Made by a program: the position numbers and the translations under genes. Of a stretch of 7,521 bases of DNA, positions 1 to 4,996 are shown one piece after another. The stretch covers positions 1-7,521 of the forward strand of contig VXNE01000603.1 of the NCBI GenBank assembly GCA_009840715.1. Reading direction: 5' to 3'. How positions within the stretch are numbered: the stretch's first letter is position 1; each line of letters opens with the position of its first letter. The notes under the pieces are model-generated. The model saw only the letters and a program-made list of their open reading frames with translations. It did not search any database and had not been told where the DNA came from. Source of the DNA: Gammaproteobacteria bacterium (GTDB lineage: Bacteria > Pseudomonadota > Gammaproteobacteria > Pseudomonadales > Azotimanducaceae).

Positions 1-1049
1 GTCCAGTCCCACGGGCTTTCCGCCGCGTTCGAGGCGAGGCGGAACTCCTGGGACAGGGTCCCTTGTTCGACCCGGATGTGCTGGTAGTTGCCTTCGAACT
101 CCCGGCCGTCGATATCGGAGAACTGCAGGGTCTCGGCTTCGCGATTGCCCGTGATCGAGGTGAACGTGGCCCAGGGGAGGTCCCAGTCGAGCCGGAACGA
201 TGCTCCGACGATGTCGTCCCTGCTGTCGTCCAGGTCGGAGTTGTAGGTCAGGTAGTCGTCGATCCCGCTGTCGGGGACCCCGGCGCCGAGCATGCCGCCG
301 CGCCACCGCTTGACGTCGACGGACAGGTCCAGTGTCAGCGTGTCCGTCGGGTTGGCGACCACGCGGAACTGGCTCACGAGCTGGTCGAACGCGGTCTGGG
401 GCCTGTCGAGCTCGATGTTGTCCAGGAATCCGTCGCTCTCCTCGTAGCGTACGGCGAGGCTCATCGCCAGGCGCTCGCCCACCGGCCCGGCGACGTAGCC
501 CTGGAGGTCGACGGTGTCGAATTCGTCCGCCCGCAGGCGGGCCTTGCCCTCGAACGCCTCTCCCGGCTTGCGCGTCACGATGTTGAGTGCGCCCCCCTGG
601 GTGTTGCGCCCGAACAGCGTGCCCTGGGGGCCCCGCAGAATCTCGACGCGCTCGACTTCGAGAAAGTCCATGTCGAAACCCATGTTCGGCTGGTAGACAC
701 CGTCGACGAAAGTGCCCACCCCAGGCTCGATGATCGGGGTCGCGCCGATGCCCCGCACGACGAGGTGTTGGCCGATCGTGTCCGAACCGAACTCGGCCGC
801 CACGAAGTACACGTTGGGCGCGGTGCCGTACAGTTCCTTGATGCTCTCGACGCCCGTGGCCTCGAGTTGCTCGCCGCTGAAGGAGCTGACCGCCATCGGA
901 ACGTCGATGAGGCGTTCTTCCCGCTTGCGCGCGGTGACGACGATTTCCTCGAGCACGGCGGTCTGTCCCTCGGCGAGGGCGACCTGGCCGACCGGTGGCA
1001 AAGCGATCAGCAGAGCCGATTGCACGGCGTGTATCAGCCGACTATGCAT
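1..1049 (-). CDS. TonB-dependent outer-membrane receptor (N-terminal part, cut by window edge)
   Basis: The leftward frame starting at ATG 1049 is open to the window edge (349 codons). It begins with a signal-peptide-like stretch (residues 1-26, hydrophobic SALLIALPPVGQVALA). A TonB box follows near residues 33-41 (LEEIVVTAR), then a plug domain to about residue 162 with the family hallmarks VVRGIG (98-102), VDGVYQ (115-120), VERVEILRGPQGTLFGRNT (132-150) and GGALNIVTRKP (152-162). The first beta-barrel strands come after that. Proteins of this family import siderophores, vitamins, glycans or other scarce solutes across the outer membrane using TonB-ExbBD energy; the substrate cannot be read from this part. 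A purine-rich GGGGAAGGAA lies just upstream of the ATG and serves as a Shine-Dalgarno sequence. It is divergent from the GntR gene, which suggests shared control. The C-terminal barrel lies outside the window. The family call is very safe. Confidence 0.95.
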   Translation of the reverse strand, partial: MHSRLIHAVQSALLIALPPVGQVALAEGQTAVLEEIVVTARKREERLIDVPMAVSSFSGEQLEATGVESIKELYGTAPNVYFVAAEFGSDTIGQHLVVRGIGATPIIEPGVGTFVDGVYQPNMGFDMDFLEVERVEILRGPQGTLFGRNTQGGALNIVTRKPGEAFEGKARLRADEFDTVDLQGYVAGPVGERLAMSLAVRYEESDGFLDNIELDRPQTAFDQLVSQFRVVANPTDTLTLDLSVDVKRWRGGMLGAGVPDSGIDDYLTYNSDLDDSRDDIVGASFRLDWDLPWATFTSITGNREAETLQFSDIDGREFEGNYQHIRVEQGTLSQEFRLASNAAESPWDW

Positions 1050-1080
1050 GTTCCTTCCCCTTCACGATGTGCGTTCGAGG

Positions 1081-1109
1081 ATTCTCACGGAAATCATGGA
1101 TGATTTCAA
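1081..1109 (-). promoter_or_regulatory. Candidate sigma70 promoter of the TonB receptor
   Basis: Read on the minus strand, TTGAAA (1109-1104, five of six matches to TTGACA) is followed after exactly 17 bases by GAGAAT (1086-1081, four of six matches to TATAAT). Transcription would begin around 1074, about 25 bases before the ATG at 1049, leaving room for the Shine-Dalgarno sequence. The match is by eye only. Confidence 0.5.
1090..1107. promoter_or_regulatory. Perfect 18-bp palindrome, probable operator
   Basis: GAAATCATGGATGATTTC has perfect 8-bp arms around a 2-bp GG centre (not self-complementary). It is AT-rich in a GC-rich region and overlaps the -35 element and spacer of the receptor promoter. 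It lies between that promoter and the divergent GntR gene. A dimeric winged-helix regulator such as the adjacent GntR protein would bind such a site; bound protein would block RNA polymerase at the receptor promoter. Assigning the site to this regulator is inference from position and symmetry. Confidence 0.55.
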
Positions 1110-1115
1110 AGAAGA

Positions 1116-1144
1116 TTGTTTCCACGAGTGTCGTGTGCTTTGAT
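1116..1144 (+). promoter_or_regulatory. Weak candidate promoter of the GntR-methyltransferase-cupin-GPx operon
   Basis: TTGTTT (1116-1121) and TTTGAT (1139-1144) are separated by 17 bases; the -10 element matches four of six consensus bases and the -35 only three. It would give a leader of about 70 bases before the TTG start at 1221. No better pair was seen between 1107 and 1220. Confidence 0.25.
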
Positions 1145-1155
1145 CGTTTCCGTGT

Positions 1156-1172
1156 TTGCGGCGAGCCCGCAA
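1156..1172 (+). repeat. Short inverted repeat in the leader of the GntR gene
   Basis: TTGCGG (1156-1161) and CCGCAA (1167-1172) form a 6-bp perfect stem with a 5-base loop. There is no following T run, so it is not a classic terminator. It might be a leader hairpin or a second protein-binding site, or chance in GC-rich DNA. Confidence 0.3.
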
Positions 1173-1220
1173 GCGCAACGCAGAACGCGATAAACGAAGA
1201 ACCGCGAAAGAGGCGCAGAC

Positions 1221-1934
1221 TTGATCAATCCGACACCTCCCGCCGCAGTGGTCGAGCCCAGGCCGACGGAGTACCGGGAACAAGGCGCTGGACGCCACCG
1301 GATGGAGCAGGCGGTCGAGCACATCGAGGACGGCATCCGCAACGGGCTCTACCTGCCCGGCCAGCGGCTGGTCGAGGCCGAGGTGGCGGCCAACTCGGGG
1401 CTTGGCGTCGGCCCGATCCGGGAGGCCTTGCGGCTGCTTGCCGGCGAAGGCCTGGTGGAAGTCCGGCCGTACCGCGGCGCCGTGGTCAAGCGTCTGTCGG
1501 CAGAAGAGATCGTGCAGATCTACCAGGCCGCGAAAGGCGTCGTCTACATGAGCCTGACTCTGGCCGCCCCGGCCCTCAGGGACGCCGCCAACCGCGAACG
1601 CCTGCGCGCGGCGGTCGAGCACGTGCGCGCGTTCGAGGAAGCGCCCATCACGGACCTGCTCCGGGCGGTGACCCACTACTACTTCGTGCTGCACGACATC
1701 GCCGGAAACCACTACCTGACCCTGTTGATCCGGCGGCTGCACCTCGGGCTGGTGCACCGGGAAGTCGCCAACCTGCACCCGACCATCGACCGGGGAAGTG
1801 TCGTCAGCGCGTACGCGGACGCGGCGGAAGCGCTGCTCGCCGGCGACGCGCAACGCGCCATCGACATCAAGATGGCCTACTTCGACAACTACATCGAAGC
1901 GATCCGCAAGGCGGGTCGCACCTGGACGGGGTAA
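1221..1934 (+). CDS. GntR-family transcriptional regulator, FCD (FadR-like) subfamily
   Basis: This 237-residue protein has a winged-helix DNA-binding domain at about residues 28-92, with typical GntR features: GIRNGLYLPGQRLVEAEVA (38-56), PIREALRLLAGEGLVE (65-80) and RGAVV at the wing. An all-helical FCD ligand domain follows (about 93-232), including HDIAGNHYL (158-166) and LLAGDAQRA (205-213). The start is TTG at 1221, supported by AAAGAGG at 1207-1213 seven bases upstream; a later ATG at 1302 would cut into the DNA-binding domain. The stop lies 2 bases before the next gene, so translation is probably coupled. FCD domains usually bind a metal through one Asp and three His. Aligned by eye, those positions hold V150, Y154, Y198 and Y220 or F221, so the usual metal site seems lost. 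It likely senses a substrate of the locus and controls the divergent receptor and its own operon; this is inference. Confidence 0.9.
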   Translation: MINPTPPAAVVEPRPTEYREQGAGRHRMEQAVEHIEDGIRNGLYLPGQRLVEAEVAANSGLGVGPIREALRLLAGEGLVEVRPYRGAVVKRLSAEEIVQIYQAAKGVVYMSLTLAAPALRDAANRERLRAAVEHVRAFEEAPITDLLRAVTHYYFVLHDIAGNHYLTLLIRRLHLGLVHREVANLHPTIDRGSVVSAYADAAEALLAGDAQRAIDIKMAYFDNYIEAIRKAGRTWTG

Positions 1935-1936
1935 CC

Positions 1937-3139
1937 ATGCACTACAGCAACGATCGCATCCTGGTCACCCATGTCGGGAGCCTGCCACGCTCGCCGGCCC
2001 TGCTCGACATGCTCGGACAGGCGGAAGCCGGGGAAGACGTCGACCGCGGCGCGTTCCAGGCGGAGGTGCTCGACGGACTCAGGGAGGCAGTGCGCGAACA
2101 GGCGGCGGCGGGCATCGACATCGCCGGCGACGGCGAGCTGCCGCGCATCGGCTTCTCGTTCTACGCCAAGGACCGGATGACCGGGTTCGGCGGCGTGGCC
2201 CAGCGCGGCACCGTGACCGACTTCGCCAAGTTCCCGGGTTACGCGGAACTGGTGGTCAGCCGGTCCGCGGGACAGTCCACCGCCGGCAAGTCGGCGTCGG
2301 TGTGGCAGACCCCGGAATGCGTGGACGAGGTGCGCTACGACCCGGAGCTGACCCAGGCGACGGAGGAACTGGACCTCTTCGCGGACGCGCTCGCCGCGGA
2401 GCAGGAAGCGAGCGGCGGTTTCACGGGGACCTTCGTCACCGCCGTCACGCCCGGGATCCTCGCGACCACGTTGCTGCGCAATCCGGACAACCCGGCCTAC
2501 GCGCGGGACGAGGACTACGTCTTCGCTCTGGCCCGGGAACTCCGGCGCGAATACGAGTACATCGTCTCCCGGGGACACATCCTGCAACTCGATGCCCCGG
2601 ACCTGGCCCTCGAGCGGCAGATCCTGTTCGTCGACCGGCCGCTCGCGGAGTTCCAGGCGCGCATGGAAGTGCACGTGGCGGCGTTGAACGAGGCGCTTGA
2701 GAACATTCCGAAAGACCGGGTGCGCTTGCACGTCTGCTGGGGCAACTGGGACGGGCCGCACTGCGACGACGTGGACCTCGAGTCGATCCTGCCCATCATC
2801 TACCAGGCCCGTGTGGGCGGCCTCTCGCTGGCCTGCGCCAACCCGCGCCATGCCCACGAGGTGGACCTGTTCCGCGAGATGCCGCTGCCGGAGGACATGG
2901 TCATGTTCCCGGGCGTCATCGACGTCACCACCAACATGCTGGAGCACCCGGAGGTGGTCGCCAACCGCCTGTGCCACTGGGTGGACGTGATCGGCGACCG
3001 GGAACGGGTGATCGCCAACACCGACTGCGGGTTCTCCACCTTCGCCGGCTATACCATGGTCGCGCCGGACGTGGTCTGGGCGAAGATGAGGGCCATGGCG
3101 GACGGCGCGGCGATCGCGTCGGAACGGCTCTGGGGATGA
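1937..3139 (+). CDS. Cobalamin-independent methionine synthase-like (MetE C-terminal domain) methyltransferase-family protein
   Basis: This is a 400-residue TIM-barrel protein resembling the C-terminal half of MetE (COG0620 type), without the N-terminal MetE half. It opens with THVGSLPRSP (11-20) and has DGELPR (65-70) and QLDAPDLAL (217-225). The zinc-ligand motifs HVC (H265, C267) in RLHVCWGNWDGPH and NTDCGF (C364) are present. MetE's fourth ligand, a Glu on the strand after HxC, seems to fall at A299 of LSLACANPRHAHE, though E308 is nearby. Relatives move a methyl or alkyl group to or from a thiol: short MetE, corrinoid- or folate-linked methyltransferases, and epoxyalkane:coenzyme M transferases. 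The real substrate is unknown, and I do not call it metE. Its start is 2 bases after the regulator stop with a GGACGGGG stretch upstream. The cupin follows after 37 bases, pointing to a common pathway rather than housekeeping methionine synthesis. Confidence 0.82.
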   Translation: MHYSNDRILVTHVGSLPRSPALLDMLGQAEAGEDVDRGAFQAEVLDGLREAVREQAAAGIDIAGDGELPRIGFSFYAKDRMTGFGGVAQRGTVTDFAKFPGYAELVVSRSAGQSTAGKSASVWQTPECVDEVRYDPELTQATEELDLFADALAAEQEASGGFTGTFVTAVTPGILATTLLRNPDNPAYARDEDYVFALARELRREYEYIVSRGHILQLDAPDLALERQILFVDRPLAEFQARMEVHVAALNEALENIPKDRVRLHVCWGNWDGPHCDDVDLESILPIIYQARVGGLSLACANPRHAHEVDLFREMPLPEDMVMFPGVIDVTTNMLEHPEVVANRLCHWVDVIGDRERVIANTDCGFSTFAGYTMVAPDVVWAKMRAMADGAAIASERLWG

Positions 3140-3176
3140 GGCCGGGGACCTGACGAACCGGGAGGAACGAAACGAC

Positions 3177-3743
3177 ATGGAACCGAAAAGAAGCATGACC
3201 GCCGAGGAGATCCGGGGCCGCGTGGCGCGGTTCGGCGACCTCAAGCCGATGTCCACGGCGCAGGAGCTCGACTGGGTGCCCCAGGACGCCATGGACGTCA
3301 TCTTCGCCCGCGACCTGCGGCCGATCATCATCGAGCAGACCAAGAACCCCTTCGGCAAGACCGCGGCGATCTACGGGGCGGCCGGCACGACCATGAACGT
3401 CTCGATCATGCCGCCCGGACAGGGTCCCTGCCTCCACGCGCACGACAACACCTACGAGACCTTCGTGGTGCTCGACGGCGCCATCGAGTTCCGGGTCGGC
3501 CCCGAGGGGGAGGAGACGGTGACGCTCGGCAAATGGGATACGTTCTCGTGTCCGCCGGGCGCCTACCGGGGATTCAGGAACGCCGGCGAGGAAGACGCCG
3601 TGCTGCTGACCGTGATCACCGGCGCGGTGGACGCACGCGACGACGTCTGTGTACCGCCCAGCGTCGGCCGCGAGATCGACGAGCGCTTCGGGGGCAAGGT
3701 GCTGGACGCGTTCAAGAACCTCGCGACGTTCAACGAGGAGTAG
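3177..3743 (+). CDS. Cupin-domain protein
   Basis: This 188-residue protein carries a single cupin beta-barrel at about residues 66-150. Motif 1 is complete: GPCLHAHDNTYETFVVLDG, with H87, H89 and E94 as metal ligands. Motif 2 is GKWDTFSCPPGAYRGFRN, where PPG (126-128) and N135 fit the pattern but the usual metal-binding His is R131. The metal site may thus have three protein ligands, or the protein may bind ligand without typical dioxygenase chemistry. The first ~60 residues (SMTAEEIRGRVARFGDLKPM...) and the tail after 150 are outside the cupin core and not recognised. No signal peptide is seen, so it is probably cytoplasmic. GGAGGA stands 11 bases before the ATG at 3177; a second ATG at 3195 is less well placed. 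It sits between the methyltransferase-like gene and the peroxidase, so it may be an oxygenase, isomerase or sensor for the same substrate. Its function is unknown. Confidence 0.85.
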   Translation: MEPKRSMTAEEIRGRVARFGDLKPMSTAQELDWVPQDAMDVIFARDLRPIIIEQTKNPFGKTAAIYGAAGTTMNVSIMPPGQGPCLHAHDNTYETFVVLDGAIEFRVGPEGEETVTLGKWDTFSCPPGAYRGFRNAGEEDAVLLTVITGAVDARDDVCVPPSVGREIDERFGGKVLDAFKNLATFNEE

Positions 3744-3787
3744 GCTGCCGGTCACGGCGACAGACTCACCGGGCGGGGAGAACCACG

Positions 3788-4258
3788 ATGTCCGAATTCC
3801 ACGACCTCACCATGAACGCCATCACCGGCGAGCCGGTACCGTTCGAGCAGTACAAGGGAGGGGCCTGCCTGGTCGTGAATCTCGCCAGCCAGTGAGGCCA
3901 CACCCGCCAGTACGCAGGTCTGCGTACCCTGCATGACGAAGGCAACGTGACGGTGCTCGGCTTCCCCTGCAACCAGTTCGGCGGGCAGGAGCCAGGCACC
4001 CACGAGGAGATTCTCGAGTTCGCGCGGTCCCGTTACGACGCGAACTTCCCGATCTTCGAGAAGGTGAAGGTCAAGGGTCGGGAGGCGTGCGAACTCTACC
4101 GCTACCTGACGTCGCGAATACCGAGCCCCAAGGGCAAGCCGGACGTCGCCTGGAACTTCACGAAGTTCCTGGTCGGTGCGGAGGGCGACGTCCTGGCCCG
4201 CTACGAGCCCCGCGTCACGCCGGAGGAAATCGCCGCGGACCTTGCGAACCACGTGTAG
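3788..4258 (+). CDS. Selenocysteine-containing glutathione peroxidase (in-frame UGA read as Sec)
   Basis: The frame from ATG 3788 (GGGGAG nearby as ribosome site) to TAG 4258 encodes 156 residues if TGA at 3893-3895 is read as selenocysteine (U36). This TGA sits exactly where the family has its peroxidatic Cys or Sec: VVNLASQ-U-GHTRQYAGL. After it come the standard motifs LGFPCNQFGGQEPGT (57-71), FPIFEKV (86-92) and WNFTKFLV (122-129), so the catalytic Gln67, Trp122 and Asn123 are intact. Length matches the usual ~160. No frameshift or other stop occurs. A SECIS-like hairpin follows the TGA. The enzyme reduces hydroperoxides with thiols in the cytoplasm; no signal peptide is seen. The resolving Cys of thioredoxin-dependent relatives (in EFC) is A79 here, favouring a glutathione-type mechanism. 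It is the last gene of the operon. A pseudogene with a nonsense mutation is the alternative, but mutation at just this codon beside a SECIS would be a great coincidence. selA, selB, selC and selD must be elsewhere in the genome. Confidence 0.92.
3893..3895 (+). other. UGA selenocysteine codon (Sec36 of the glutathione peroxidase)
   Basis: TGA at codon 36 replaces the catalytic Cys codon between AGCCAG (Ser-Gln) and GGCCAC (Gly-His). Flanking residues match the glutathione peroxidase active-site loop on both sides in the same frame. UGA is also used as an ordinary stop by other genes in the window (for example at 3137-3139), so it is not simply a reassigned codon; recoding needs the local hairpin. 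Confidence 0.9.
3908..3931 (+). promoter_or_regulatory. Bacterial SECIS element (selenocysteine insertion hairpin)
   Basis: GTACGCA (3910-3916) and TGCGTAC (3921-3927) form a perfect 7-bp stem closing the tetraloop GGTC (3917-3920). Alternatively CAG (3908-3910) pairs with CTG (3929-3931), extending the stem with a CC bulge. The loop begins 21 bases after the UGA, inside the range usual for bacterial SECIS elements. The tip GCAGGUCUGC equals the corresponding part of the E. coli fdhF SECIS as remembered, where the G and U of the loop contact the C-terminal domain of SelB. Unlike fdhF, no bulged U is seen in the upper stem. Because bacterial SECIS elements lie in coding sequence, this hairpin also encodes QYAGLRTL. 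Confidence 0.85.
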
Positions 4259-4282
4259 CCAGGCTGGCGGCGTGTCCCGGAG

Positions 4283-4699
4283 CTACGGCGAGATGAGGGG
4301 TACCGACGGGAAGTAGGTCGCGATCCGGGAGGTATCCGCCGTCGCCAACGCCCAGCCCATCGTCTGGGCATGCGCGCCGATGAAGAAATCTGGCAGGGGG
4401 GTCTTCGGCGATGCCTGGCCGGAAGACCGCCGCCGTTGGCGCCGATACTCGCCGTAAGCCGAGGCGCAAGCCTCCGCCGCGACGGCAGGCACGCCGAGGA
4501 TTGCAACACCCCATTCGCGAAGACGCGACGCCGCCGATGCCGGATCCGCCTCGCCAACGCAGAGTTCGGCGAGGCATATTGCGTTCACGCCAGCGCCTTC
4601 CCCGCTTACCGCGTCGGCGATCGTTCCGCGTGCCCATTCGCCATGCGGAGCGCTTGCGTCGGAGGCGTAGATCAGTACGTTGGTGTCCAGCAGGATCAC
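4283..4699 (-). CDS. vapC: PIN-domain ribonuclease toxin (VapC-like)
   Basis: This 138-residue protein has the PIN fold signature. It opens with MILLDTNVLIY and has the four conserved acidic residues D5, E45 (in ICLAELCVG), D104 (in LPDFFIGAHA) and D122 (in TADTSR), which bind Mg or Mn for RNA cleavage. The length fits the family. VapC toxins cut tRNA or rRNA and stop translation when free of antitoxin. The start is GTG at 4699, overlapping the antitoxin stop (GTGA), the classic coupled arrangement of these modules. It converges on the glutathione peroxidase, with 24 bases between the two stop codons and no clear terminator. The family call is safe; its RNA target is unknown, and it need not be an active toxin in the cell. 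Confidence 0.9.
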   Translation of the reverse strand: MILLDTNVLIYASDASAPHGEWARGTIADAVSGEGAGVNAICLAELCVGEADPASAASRLREWGVAILGVPAVAAEACASAYGEYRRQRRRSSGQASPKTPLPDFFIGAHAQTMGWALATADTSRIATYFPSVPLISP

Positions 4700-4929
4700 G
4701 GTTCTCGAGTCAGCCGGCGAAGCTCGTCCCAGGAAAGCGTGGGACGCAGCGGGGATCCGGCGATCGCATCGAGGCAGTCCTGGCGACTCATCCGTGGCTC
4801 CGCCTCGGGCCGATACAAGCGGACGAGCACATACCGCCCCTTACCGTCCGGGTGGACGTCGAACACATCCCCCGGTTCAGCGCCCGGGATCACCACGCGC
4901 CTTTTGGCGTCTGCGCGAGATATCTTCAC
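4696..4929 (-). CDS. vapB: AbrB-like antitoxin of the VapBC pair
   Basis: This 77-residue protein starts at GTG 4929. Its N-terminal half (MKISRADAKRRVVIPGAEPGDVFDVHPDGKGRYVLVRLYRP) resembles a SpoVT/AbrB swapped-hairpin DNA-binding domain: a VVIP element, then GDVFDV, then a strand. The C-terminal half (SRQDCLDAIAGSPLRPTLSWDELRRLTREP) would be the helical toxin-binding tail. Position directly before a PIN toxin, with stop and start overlapping by 4 bases, supports antitoxin function. Such proteins neutralise the toxin and usually repress their own operon. A perfect inverted repeat lies directly upstream of the start. No clear Shine-Dalgarno sequence is seen, so the start is somewhat uncertain. 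Confidence 0.8.
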   Translation of the reverse strand: MKISRADAKRRVVIPGAEPGDVFDVHPDGKGRYVLVRLYRPEAEPRMSRQDCLDAIAGSPLRPTLSWDELRRLTREP

Positions 4930-4930
4930 G

Positions 4931-4945
4931 GTGGGATTGTCCCAC
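4931..4945. promoter_or_regulatory. Inverted repeat at the antitoxin start, possible VapB operator
   Basis: GTGGGA (4931-4936) and TCCCAC (4940-4945) are perfect 6-bp arms with a 3-base spacer, ending 1 base before the GTG start of the antitoxin gene. Toxin-antitoxin modules are commonly autoregulated through palindromes at this place. There is no T run, so it is not a good terminator for the upstream transporter gene. Confidence 0.4.
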
Positions 4946-4996
4946 GCCTCGCGAGGACGTTCAATTGCGTACCAGCGAGCGCGCGACGGGGAGACG

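Noticed and set aside
63..1103. Long rightward open frame of 346 codons over the receptor region
   Set aside because: It is the complement of the TonB receptor gene; its translation is low-complexity and has no family motifs, whereas the leftward frame has a complete plug domain.
995..1936. Rightward frame extending upstream of the MetE-like gene
   Set aside because: This part is Arg/Pro-rich shadow sequence across the GntR gene. The MetE-like protein begins naturally at ATG 1937 with the THVGSLPRS start of its family.
1889..3358. Long leftward open frame of 489 codons across the methyltransferase and cupin genes
   Set aside because: It is an antisense shadow typical of high-GC coding DNA; no motif is recognisable, and the opposite strand carries clear conserved motifs.
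3788..3895. Reading the glutathione peroxidase as a pseudogene with a nonsense mutation
   Set aside because: The stop is UGA, is placed exactly at the catalytic Sec/Cys codon, has a SECIS hairpin, and no further damage is seen in the frame.
4259..4282. Possible terminator between the convergent glutathione peroxidase and toxin genes
   Set aside because: Only 24 bases separate the stops, and no stable hairpin with a T run was found on either strand.
4922..4936. 15-bp repeat ATCTTCACGGTGGGA, also at 6550-6564
   Set aside because: One copy spans the antitoxin start and the other lies inside the exported protein gene. A match of this length is only mildly unlikely by chance in 7.5 kb of GC-rich DNA, and no shared context supports a function.
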